Assembly: GCA_009930475.1 (NCBI GenBank)
Contig: RZYC01000006.1
Location: 1 to 64,000 of the forward strand
From: Spartobacteria bacterium
Lineage (GTDB): Bacteria > Verrucomicrobiota > Kiritimatiellia > RZYC01
Direction: 5' to 3'
DNA length: 64,000 nt
How positions within the stretch are numbered: position 1 is the first letter of the stretch; each line of letters begins with the position of its first letter. The translations under genes and the position numbers were made by a program. Positions 37,696-45,546 of this stretch are shown here, one piece after another. The notes below the pieces were generated by a model. It ran no database searches and was not told the DNA's origin. It worked only from the letters and a program-made list of their open reading frames with translations.

Positions 37696-39297
37696 ATGAA
37701 GAGGATGAACGGTTTTATATGCGGCTTTTTAATCGTATTTTTAGCCGGTCTAACGTGCGTTTTCGGGCAGGATTTCGGCATTGATGCGCAACGCCTGCAG
37801 AATGATACCGGTCAGCCGATCGTTCGGGTAAGGGTGGATATTCCGGAAAAACATGTGATTTATGAGGAGTCCTTTTCGGTGACGGCAGAGGCGGAAGGGC
37901 GTTTGGGCGAACCGCTGACTATGTTGCCGGTGGAACTCATTGATGACCGTTTTTCAGGCGAGCAGAAGCATGTTTTCAATCGATCGTTCAGCGTCGATTA
38001 TCCCGTTGAAAAAGAGGGGTCGGCATTAAATGTACTGGTTCGCTGGCAGGGCTGCGATGATACATTGTGTTTCTTTCCTTCCAAAAAATCCTTCGATTTG
38101 TCGGTTCAGGATGCAGAACCCAACGCGGCGGACGGTCGAATCGCTGTAATGTCGGAAGCGGGTGCTGAGTTATTATCATGGCAGAACCTGCTGACGAACT
38201 TCACGGTGCGCAAAACCGGATCGGGATATATGGGAGTGGCTGACTTTCTTGCCTGGCTGAGCGGAACGGCCGCATCGGGCACCGATTTAGGCGATATTCT
38301 GGCGGAGCGAGGGTTGGTTATGGTGATCCTTCTCATTCTTGCCGGGGGATTATCCCTGAACCTGACCCCGTGTGTTCTGCCGATGTTGCCCATTAATCTG
38401 GCCATTATTGGTGCTGGAGCACAGGCGCAGAGCCGGTCTCGCGGCTTTTTACTGGGGGGTATGTACGGACTGGCCATTGCACTGACCTATGGAGCCCTTG
38501 GTTTATTGGTTGTTTTAGCCGGATCCACTTTTGGAGCGATGAATGCGTCGCCCTGGTTTAATTTCGCCATTGCCATTGTTTTTATCCTGCTTGCGTTGAG
38601 CATGTTCGACCTGCTGCATATCGATTTCTCACGTTTTCAAGGAAACGTGGATACCACCCGGCAGAAAAACAAATTCATCCTCGCGTTTACCATGGGAACG
38701 GTTGCGGCGTTGCTGGCCGGAGCCTGCGTGGCCCCCGCCGTAATTTCAGTGCTCGTTCTGGCGGGAAAAATGTACAGCAGCGGGATCTGGGCGGGATTGC
38801 TGCTGCCTTTTGTCCTGGGACTGGGCATGGCGCTGCCCTGGCCGTTTGCGGGTGCCGGTCTATCGTTTCTTCCCAGGCCGGGTGGATGGATGGTCTGGGT
38901 GCGCAACGGGTTTGGTGTATTGATCCTGCTCATGGCACTGTATTACGGGCACTTAGGTTATACTTTGCTGGAGAAGCCGGCTGTTTCCGTCCTCGAAACG
39001 GGAGGGGAGCATGCATCAGGAGATATTGGGGAGGAAATAAGCCGGTTGGAACAGGGGCTGCTGGCCGCGTTGCAGGATGGTCGTCCGGTATTCATCGATT
39101 TCCGGGCAAGCTGGTGCAAAAATTGTCTGGCCATGGAAAAGACGACGTTTGAAGACGAAAAGGTCAAAGAAGCCTTAAACACTTTTCATGTTATCAAACT
39201 GGCGGCCGAAGATGCCTCGGATCCTCAGACAAAAGCTTTGTTGTCACAGTTTGGTGCGCTGGGACTTCCGACCTACGTCATACTGGATGTACGCTGA
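37696..39297 (+). CDS. dsbD: DsbD-like thiol:disulfide transporter with shortened thioredoxin end
   Basis: Carries electrons from cytoplasmic thioredoxin across the inner membrane to periplasmic disulfides. 533 residues from the ATG at 37696, chosen for the GGGAGG five bases before it. Domains: signal peptide; DsbD-alpha with WQGCDDTLCFFP at about 120; eight membrane helices with the redox cysteines in LTPCVLPMLP and LLAGACVAPAV; and a C-terminal thioredoxin domain with WCKNC near 478. The protein stops directly after the cis-proline strand (LGLPTYVILDVR); about 30-40 residues of the usual thioredoxin fold are absent. Other frames beyond the stop do not resume a thioredoxin pattern. Confidence 0.85.
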   Translation: MKRMNGFICGFLIVFLAGLTCVFGQDFGIDAQRLQNDTGQPIVRVRVDIPEKHVIYEESFSVTAEAEGRLGEPLTMLPVELIDDRFSGEQKHVFNRSFSVDYPVEKEGSALNVLVRWQGCDDTLCFFPSKKSFDLSVQDAEPNAADGRIAVMSEAGAELLSWQNLLTNFTVRKTGSGYMGVADFLAWLSGTAASGTDLGDILAERGLVMVILLILAGGLSLNLTPCVLPMLPINLAIIGAGAQAQSRSRGFLLGGMYGLAIALTYGALGLLVVLAGSTFGAMNASPWFNFAIAIVFILLALSMFDLLHIDFSRFQGNVDTTRQKNKFILAFTMGTVAALLAGACVAPAVISVLVLAGKMYSSGIWAGLLLPFVLGLGMALPWPFAGAGLSFLPRPGGWMVWVRNGFGVLILLMALYYGHLGYTLLEKPAVSVLETGGEHASGDIGEEISRLEQGLLAALQDGRPVFIDFRASWCKNCLAMEKTTFEDEKVKEALNTFHVIKLAAEDASDPQTKALLSQFGALGLPTYVILDVR

Positions 39298-39390
39298 AAT
39301 GAACCTGCGATCCGTCGGGATCGCGTTGATTTCGATTGCCATTGATCATGCACGCCCCTACTGTGGACGAATTATGGATCGAGGAAATAA

Positions 39391-40422
39391 ATGAAGTACA
39401 AAATAATGATTTTCATTGCAGGGTGGATAATGATGACGGGTGACGTTCTAGCGCAGGTTGTAGGTGAAGATATTCCAGTGGCACCAATAAGTGCTTGCAC
39501 AAGCGAGGGATGGACTAATGCATATGTGCTGAAGAACGATCGTCTGGAACTGGCTGCTGTACCGGAAACGGGGCGTTTATCGCTTCTGACAGTGGACGGC
39601 GGAGAAAATGTTCTGCGTAGTAATAAGAGTCTCCGGGATGTGCTGCCGCCAAAGGATGACACGGGGGAGTGGTATAACTACGGGGGGGATTGGATTTGGC
39701 CGGTAGCGCAGAAAAAATGGCCGTTGTTTCAAGAGGGAGAGTGGCCGCCATCACGCCTGATAGATGGCCGTGCGTGGGAAGGCCGAGCCTGGAAATGTTC
39801 GGATGGAACACAGTGCTGCCTGCTGCAGCAGGAATATGGCGCACCACTGCATATAAAGGTCTCGCGTTTGTTCAAGTTGCCGAAAGAGGGTCATTTTTTT
39901 ACGATTCATCAGCAGATTCAGCGAACTGCGGCATCGGATATCCCTGTGGTGTTGTGGAACATCTCTCAAATGAATGACCCCTCATACATTGTCTTTCCCA
40001 TGTCCGACAGCGAACATTTTGACGGCACCTATCATCTGATGATGGGAACGCAGCCTGAAACCAATGCCCTGCTCGCCTGTACCGATGATGTGTTTGTATT
40101 TAACTGTGCGGATGCCTCGGAGAACAAACTGGGTGTGCGAGCAACTCCGCCCTGGATTGCCTCTGTGCGGGGAAAAACGATTCTTTTACAACGCGCGGAC
40201 GACAAATCGGATGGGAGCAACTATCCTGATGGTGGGTGTAATGTGGAAATGTATGCGAATCGCGGTATGAAATACGCTGAAATAGAGCATTTGAGTTCGG
40301 AAATGCTGCTCGCTGAAGGGGAAACCATGGAAAACGATCTGACTTTTGTGCTGGCGACACTAGACGCGGCACCCGCTACACCACGCGATGCCGCGCAAAA
40401 AGTGCGCAGTATGGTTCCGTAA
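39391..40422 (+). CDS. Secreted galactose-mutarotase-like protein (DUF4380-like)
   Basis: 343 residues with a signal peptide (IMIFIAGWIMMTGDVLAQ). The pattern is of the mutarotase beta-sandwich: NAYVLKNDRLELAAVPETGR, then YNYGGDWIWPVAQKKWP and VLWNISQMNDPSYIVFP. These match DUF4380-type proteins, which often sit in polysaccharide-use loci. No glycosidase is beside it. Catalytic residues could not be assigned, so binding or isomerisation of sugars is an inference. It stands alone between the dsbD operon and parA. Confidence 0.6.
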   Translation: MKYKIMIFIAGWIMMTGDVLAQVVGEDIPVAPISACTSEGWTNAYVLKNDRLELAAVPETGRLSLLTVDGGENVLRSNKSLRDVLPPKDDTGEWYNYGGDWIWPVAQKKWPLFQEGEWPPSRLIDGRAWEGRAWKCSDGTQCCLLQQEYGAPLHIKVSRLFKLPKEGHFFTIHQQIQRTAASDIPVVLWNISQMNDPSYIVFPMSDSEHFDGTYHLMMGTQPETNALLACTDDVFVFNCADASENKLGVRATPPWIASVRGKTILLQRADDKSDGSNYPDGGCNVEMYANRGMKYAEIEHLSSEMLLAEGETMENDLTFVLATLDAAPATPRDAAQKVRSMVP

Positions 40423-40532
40423 TGACGGGGATTGTCAAGGTCGAAATTGCGTGTGCACTTTGTGCTTTGCAGACGCTGTCTTATCGTTAATATAACGTTT
40501 TCAATTTTTGGTTTTCTTTAAGGAATTTGTTT

Positions 40533-41372
40533 ATGAGCAGTGTGATTGTTGGGATTGCAAATCAAAAGGGCGGTGTGGGTAAGACCACAACAGCGATAAA
40601 TCTGGCGGCCTGTTTGGCGGAGCAGCGCCGCAGGGTGCTGGTGATTGACCTTGATCCGCAGGCGAATGCAACAAGTGGACTCGGAGTCAAAAAAGAGCCG
40701 GGGATCAGTCTTTACAGTGTATTGCAGGGGGAGGGCACAGCCGTTGATTACATTCGACAAACAGAGATTCAACATCTCGATATTATTCCCTCGGAAATTG
40801 ATCTGGCCGGAGCTGAAATTGAATTATCGCAGCGTGGTCAACACATGGGCCGGTTGCGTGAAATCATCAATAGTGCCGGACTGCGAACACGTTATGATGT
40901 CATCATTCTGGATTGCTCCCCTTCGTTGGGTATACTGACCATGAACGTCATGGCGGCGGCCGACGAAATTATCATTCCCATTCAATGTGAATATTATGCG
41001 TTGGAAGGGTTAAGTGTGATGCAGCATCTGATTGGTCGGCTTCGCGACAGCGGGGCGAATCCTTCGTTGAAAATCGAAGGGATTGTTATGACGATGTACG
41101 ATCTGCGCACCAATTTGTCGCAGCAGGTGGTTCAGGAAGTCATGAAGCATTATGCCAATAAAGTCTATGAAACCATGATTCCGCGCAATGTGCGTTTAGG
41201 CGAAGCACCGAGTTATGGGCTGCCGATTATCAAGTATGACCCTTATTGCACAGGTGCTGCTGCGTATCGTCATTTTGCGAAAGAGTTTATCAGTCGCCAT
41301 GGAGTTGATGACATGCCCGCACAGCCGGTTGGTATCAAATTTCCCAATTTAAATTTGGGCGAATCACTCTAG
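40533..41372 (+). CDS. parA: ParA family partitioning ATPase
   Basis: 279 residues from the ATG at 40533, with AAGGA ahead. Deviant Walker A KGGVGKTTTAINLA at about 10-23, A' motif DLDPQANATSGLG at about 40-52, Walker B region YDVIILDCSPSLG near 119, then IIIPIQCEYYALEGLSVM. This is a chromosomal Soj-type ParA with no N-terminal helix-turn-helix. ParA forms a nucleoid-bound gradient driven by a ParB-like activator. The downstream gene, 41 bases away, is the unusual ParB-OmpA fusion, its likely partner. Confidence 0.93.
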   Translation: MSSVIVGIANQKGGVGKTTTAINLAACLAEQRRRVLVIDLDPQANATSGLGVKKEPGISLYSVLQGEGTAVDYIRQTEIQHLDIIPSEIDLAGAEIELSQRGQHMGRLREIINSAGLRTRYDVIILDCSPSLGILTMNVMAAADEIIIPIQCEYYALEGLSVMQHLIGRLRDSGANPSLKIEGIVMTMYDLRTNLSQQVVQEVMKHYANKVYETMIPRNVRLGEAPSYGLPIIKYDPYCTGAAAYRHFAKEFISRHGVDDMPAQPVGIKFPNLNLGESL

Positions 41373-41413
41373 GTTCATCGCGCCTTTTCGTTAGATAAAT
41401 ACAGGAATAGATC

Positions 41414-43180
41414 ATGGGTGCAAAACCGTCGGGATCACGAAAAAACAGCGGCTTGGGGCGAGGCCTCGGCGACTTGATATCACAGGCATCTGCGTCGCGC
41501 ACCACGGTGCATACCTTACAGCAGGGCTTTCATCGTTTGTCCGTGTCGCAGATTCGTGTTCCTGACCACATGCCGACAAGAGATGCGGCCGACGACCCGT
41601 TGGATAAACTGACCGAGTCCATTCGTGCACAAGGAATGCTTCAGCCTTTGCTGGTGCGGCGCGAACGTGATGCCTATGTGCTCGTTGCAGGATTTCGTCG
41701 CTTACGTGCTTCGATCAAAGCAGGTTACGAAATGGTTCCTGCGTATGTGGCGGACATCAGTGAAAAGAATGCATTTGATTGTTTTATGGCCGAAAATGCC
41801 TATCGACTGGCACTTCCGGCATATCGGGATGATCCACTCTGGACAAGAGTGGTTGCCGCTTTTGGTGTCGATCTCGATGTTTTAGATCAGTGGCTGGATG
41901 CATTGCATGTGCCGGACACCATGGAGAAGATAAACGAGGCAGCGGAAGACGTTCCCATTACGGAAGAACCGGTTCCTGTTGAAGCGGAACCGCAGGTAGA
42001 AACGATTCCGGCAGAAGTAGATGATGAACCGGTAAAACAGCCGGCCGCAGCGGCGGTCTCCGTTGTTGAAGCCGAATCGATCACCATTCCCGTGGAAGAG
42101 CCGGAAAAAGAAGAGCCCACGGTCGAACCGGAGACTGTAGAAGAGGTGACGGGCGCGTCAGATCTAGAATCCCTTGGCCATGAACCCATCGACGACGAAA
42201 CGTCCTCACATAGTGAAATCACGGACGAAGCGGATGTCATTGAAGAGCAGGTGCCCAAAGCAGCAGAGCCGATTCCCGAGACGGTGACTCCAGATACGAT
42301 TGTTTTTCCGCATGAACCCGTATCTTCGGTTCCGTTGACGCCGGTTCCATTCTGGCATCGCGGGGTTGCGGCACTGCTCATCATTCTGGGTATGTGCTTC
42401 TTGTTTTATCATCGCACTGCACTGCGATCCAATGAAATGTCTATGATGCCAAAACCGCTGGTCGCATCAGCTCCTGAACCCATGCCTGCCTCGACCCCGT
42501 CGCCGGAAATGGTGGAATTCGCAGCAGCAGAAGAAGAAGAAGAAGAAGAAGAAGAAGTCGAGGTTCTTCTTCCGTCGCAGCATTTATTTGAAGCTATATC
42601 TCAAGCCACAGAAGAATTATCGGCTCCCGCAGCACAGGAACTTGTGACCGCAGCACCGTCAGTGATTGAGTACGTAACCAATGAAATTATTCGTGAAGTA
42701 ATAAAAGAAGTCGAAGTGGTCAAAGAGGTGGTGCGCACGCCAAAACTACCCGAAGCCTTCTCATTGGAACCCATTGCCGGGATCGCTTTTCAACCGGGAG
42801 AAACCCTTTTTTCGGTTCAGTTTGAGGATGCCGCCTTTGTTTCTCGCGACCAGTTAAATGATGCATCTCAATCAATCCTTATGACACTGGCTGAAGAAAT
42901 AAAACCCTATGTCAATGACATATCGGTGATCATAACGGGACATACCGATGATGATCCGGTGCGCAGCAATCATATTTATCGGGATAATTATCACTTAGGG
43001 CTTTTACGGGCCACGGCGGTGGCTGCCATGCTTCAATATGATGCGGGTTTGGATGGGAAATCGATCATTGTTCGTTCATCAGGTTCAGATAAAGCACCTT
43101 ATGACAATAGCAAACCCGGTGAAAAAAGAAAAAATCGAACAGTAACGGTGCAGATCATTCCGCGAATATCGGTTCTGTAA
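41414..43180 (+). CDS. ParB N-domain fused through a membrane helix to an OmpA/MotB-like domain
   Basis: 588 residues. Residues 12-22 (SGLGRGLGDLI) are the ParA-contact motif of Spo0J/ParB. Residues 40-135 are the ParB nuclease/CTPase-type domain: IRAQGMLQPLLV, then GFRRLRAS (GERRxRA position) and ENAYR (ENxxR position). After it only about 45 residues remain, too few for the normal parS-binding helix-turn-helix. Residues 165-310 are an acidic P/E/T linker. A single hydrophobic segment (GVAALLIILGMCFLFY, about 316-331) crosses the membrane. A run of nine glutamates comes next, and residues 450-588 form an OmpA/MotB domain (ITGHTDDDP, LGLLRATAVAAM, RKNRTVTVQI). A ParB end inside and a peptidoglycan-binding end outside are inferred. 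Confidence 0.88.
   Translation: MGAKPSGSRKNSGLGRGLGDLISQASASRTTVHTLQQGFHRLSVSQIRVPDHMPTRDAADDPLDKLTESIRAQGMLQPLLVRRERDAYVLVAGFRRLRASIKAGYEMVPAYVADISEKNAFDCFMAENAYRLALPAYRDDPLWTRVVAAFGVDLDVLDQWLDALHVPDTMEKINEAAEDVPITEEPVPVEAEPQVETIPAEVDDEPVKQPAAAAVSVVEAESITIPVEEPEKEEPTVEPETVEEVTGASDLESLGHEPIDDETSSHSEITDEADVIEEQVPKAAEPIPETVTPDTIVFPHEPVSSVPLTPVPFWHRGVAALLIILGMCFLFYHRTALRSNEMSMMPKPLVASAPEPMPASTPSPEMVEFAAAEEEEEEEEEVEVLLPSQHLFEAISQATEELSAPAAQELVTAAPSVIEYVTNEIIREVIKEVEVVKEVVRTPKLPEAFSLEPIAGIAFQPGETLFSVQFEDAAFVSRDQLNDASQSILMTLAEEIKPYVNDISVIITGHTDDDPVRSNHIYRDNYHLGLLRATAVAAMLQYDAGLDGKSIIVRSSGSDKAPYDNSKPGEKRKNRTVTVQIIPRISVL
42530..42556 (+). repeat. GAA trinucleotide run (9 units)
   Basis: Nine GAA codons in a row encode glutamates on the periplasmic side of the membrane helix of the ParB-OmpA fusion. 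Being triplets, length changes would alter the linker without shifting the frame. Confidence 0.85.
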
Positions 43181-43275
43181 AAAATATATCGCTAAGACGG
43201 GGTTGCACATTGTTACATTATTGTGCATTGTTCCGATGAGTTTGTGATTTACTGATCGATAAAAGGCGGGAGACG

Positions 43276-44013
43276 ATGAAGAGACGGTTATTGGTGTGTG
43301 TTCTTGTTGCGGCATGCGTGTTTACTGGTGGACTGAATACAGAAGCGCGAGGCATCAGTGGTGCTATCAGTGTTCTTTTATCCTATGTTCAACCGCCGCC
43401 ACCGACCAATACACTGGTTTGCCTGGGAGACAGTATTACGGAAGGATTACCGGAAAACATTGGTATTCTCACCCCCTGGCCGGCTTTAATTCAAAGTGCC
43501 AATACGAACCTCATTGTATGGAATGCGGGGCTCTGCGGAGAATGGTCCAGTGCAGGAGCAGAACGAATCAGCGGTGTTATCAGCACCTTCGCACCCGATA
43601 TCATGACCATTGAATACGGATTTAATGACCTGTTCATTGATCACCTTGAAGATATGCAGGCACGCAGATCACCCAATGAAGTTCTGAGCAGTCTCAGCTA
43701 CATGGTTCAAGTGTGCATTAATAACGGAGTGGTTCCCATTATGACCACACTGCTGCCTACAGGCAGCCAACGCATAAATCAGTCGGATTTGCTGGAATTA
43801 AACAGTTTAATTCGCAGTTATGCCAATGTTAACGGCATTGATTGGGTCGATATGTATTACGAATTTGTGAATCGGGGTGGATTGTCGCTGCTTCTAGACG
43901 ACTCAGTGCATCCCAACGCTTGGGGCATGCAGGTTATGGCCGCTGTATTCAATGCGAAGGCGATTGTCGTTCAGCATCGATTATGGGATGCCGCAGGCGT
44001 GGATTACGACTAG
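43276..44013 (+). CDS. Secreted SGNH/GDSL hydrolase
   Basis: 245 residues with a signal peptide (LLVCVLVAACVFTGGLNTEA). Block I is VCLGDSITEG with the nucleophilic serine, block III YGFNDLFID (N of the oxyanion hole), and block V DDSVHPNAWG with the Asp-x-x-His pair. Such enzymes deacylate or hydrolyse esters of carbohydrates or lipids; the substrate is unknown. GGGAG lies just before the ATG. About 95 bases after the ParB-OmpA gene on the same strand. Confidence 0.9.
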   Translation: MKRRLLVCVLVAACVFTGGLNTEARGISGAISVLLSYVQPPPPTNTLVCLGDSITEGLPENIGILTPWPALIQSANTNLIVWNAGLCGEWSSAGAERISGVISTFAPDIMTIEYGFNDLFIDHLEDMQARRSPNEVLSSLSYMVQVCINNGVVPIMTTLLPTGSQRINQSDLLELNSLIRSYANVNGIDWVDMYYEFVNRGGLSLLLDDSVHPNAWGMQVMAAVFNAKAIVVQHRLWDAAGVDYD

Positions 44014-44076
44014 GAAGAGCCCCCGATATTCGCCACTGAATGGATCGTTTTGTCTATTTCAAGTGGCGAAAAATAA

Positions 44077-44107
44077 CCCCGGACATCACATATGTGGCTG
44101 CCCGGGG
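44077..44107 (-). terminator. Terminator after the aldo/keto reductase gene
   Basis: On the minus strand the arms CCCCGGG and CCGGGG, with an inner CACATATGTG, form a hairpin followed by TTATTTTT. A second imperfect hairpin (44029-44070, TTCGCCACTGAA with TTCAAGTGGCGAA) follows. Together they separate two convergent genes. Confidence 0.65.
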
Positions 44108-44136
44108 GGTGACTAGGAGTCAAACAACATCAACTG

Positions 44137-45186
44137 TTAATCGGCGATTTTTCCGTCCAGATCCCAGAGATCTTCCCAGCTCTGATTTTCCTTCCACAGG
44201 AAAACCTGTCCTTTGATCAAACGGCACCCTTTATCAATGGTGGCCAGTTCAGCCATTTCTTCTTTTGTGATGGCCATATAATCCGGCAGGGCACACCGCA
44301 GATTGCTCTGATATTCCGGTTCAAATACAGAGAACGGAATGGGAATCTGACCGCGCTGAATAGCCCATTTAATGCAAACAACGGCAGGATGAACGCCTAG
44401 GCGTTTCGCAATTTTCAAAATGACGGGATCCTGAATATCCACGGTGTCTGTATCCGTTTTGTCACGGTCAGGACGCGTCGGCGAACCGATAGGGCAGAAG
44501 GCAACCGGCTGCACGCCGTTGGCCACATAGTAGTCGAAAAGCTTCTGCTGCTGAAAATGAGGATGCATTTCCATTTCAGTGACGACTGGTTTTATTTTGC
44601 AGTCGCGCAGCAGCAGCTCCATTTTGGCCTGCGTCATATTGGATGTGCCGATATTTTTGACCAGACCCCGTTCCACCAATTCTTCCATCTGCGCCCATGT
44701 TTTCATAAAGTTTTCATGAATATATGGTTTTGCATCAGGGCTGCGAGAATCAACACTGCATCCAATGGGATGGAAATTCGGGAAAGGCCAATGGGTGAGG
44801 TACAAATCAAGATAATCTAAACCGAGGTCGGCCAGCGTCTGTTTACAGGATTCGATGACTTTGCCTTCCCCGTGCATGTCATTCCACACTTTAGACGTAA
44901 TGAACAGTTCTTCGCGCGGAACGCCTCCATCCATAATGATTTTCAGCGATGCACCGATTTCTTTTTCATTCCCGTAAACCGATGCACAGTCAAAGGCACG
45001 CTGACCGTATTCAGCCGCACCGATCACGGCATTGGATACCTGCGTGGGGGTAAACCGGTCGGAACCGAATGTGCCCATTCCGATGGCCGGCATTTTCGCG
45101 CCATTATTCAAGATTTTGACAGGAATTGATTTTGGATCGACGGCATTTTCTGCAATTTTAAAGACGGTTTTCTTTTCGTCTGACAT
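44137..45186 (-). CDS. Aldo/keto reductase
   Basis: NADPH-dependent carbonyl reductase, 349 residues in a TIM barrel. The tetrad can be placed: Asp and Tyr in FDCASVYGNEKEIG, Lys in LFITSKVWN and His in YLTHWPF. SVFEPEYQSNLRCAL near the end belongs to the cofactor site. The ATG at 45186 is preferred because AGGAAGAG lies just before it; the frame is open 21 codons farther upstream without a good ribosome binding site. Substrate unknown. Divergent from the nucleoside operon across a 360-base gap. Confidence 0.9.
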   Translation of the reverse strand: MSDEKKTVFKIAENAVDPKSIPVKILNNGAKMPAIGMGTFGSDRFTPTQVSNAVIGAAEYGQRAFDCASVYGNEKEIGASLKIIMDGGVPREELFITSKVWNDMHGEGKVIESCKQTLADLGLDYLDLYLTHWPFPNFHPIGCSVDSRSPDAKPYIHENFMKTWAQMEELVERGLVKNIGTSNMTQAKMELLLRDCKIKPVVTEMEMHPHFQQQKLFDYYVANGVQPVAFCPIGSPTRPDRDKTDTDTVDIQDPVILKIAKRLGVHPAVVCIKWAIQRGQIPIPFSVFEPEYQSNLRCALPDYMAITKEEMAELATIDKGCRLIKGQVFLWKENQSWEDLWDLDGKIAD

Positions 45187-45546
45187 GACTCTTCCTTTTT
45201 TTAGGATTAAACATAATACCAAAGATAGCACCGGGTGCACTGAAGCCACCCTGTCCCAGAGCGATTACATGACTCGCTGTATGATTGAGTTAATATGTAT
45301 CATCGGGCCGTCTGTCTTGCCATGCCCTCTCTTGGCGAAAAGATGGATATAATTGTCTTTTTGCATTCGGGGCAATTCAACTCACTGGAATCGACGGATG
45401 TTATTCAGTGCGTTTTTTACGTGAGGTATCAACCGATAAATAGTGATTAAATTTTTTATTTTAAATTGTGCACCGTGACCGGGTTGGGGTATCGTTAAAG
45501 CCGTTGTTCCGTCATGGATTTTAAACACTACGTATGGATGTGATAT
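45187..45546. other. Divergent gap between aldo/keto reductase and deoA
   Basis: 360 bases without a supported gene. The only clear structure is the hairpin at 45383-45418. The part 45425-45480 is AT-rich and may hold the deoA promoter, but no pair of -35 and -10 boxes stands out. Small frames here have no ribosome binding site. Confidence 0.6.
45383..45418 (+). terminator. Terminator-like hairpin in the deoA leader
   Basis: CACTGGAAT (45383-45391) pairs with ATTCAGTG (45403-45410) with one bulged base; CG and six T follow. It is oriented on the plus strand although no plus-strand gene lies before it, and deoA starts 128 bases on. It may be an attenuator or the end of a small RNA. Confidence 0.45.

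Noticed and set aside
39307-39324. Terminator after dsbD (GCGATCC-GTCG-GGATCGC)
   Set aside because: The stem is good but there is no T-run, so it was not listed as a terminator.
39298-39394. Frameshifted continuation of the DsbD thioredoxin domain
   Set aside because: The other two frames were read and show no thioredoxin-like end.
40423-43275. A parS site near parA and the ParB-OmpA gene
   Set aside because: No TGTTTCACGTGAAACA-like 16-mer was seen here. A genome search would be needed to exclude distant sites.
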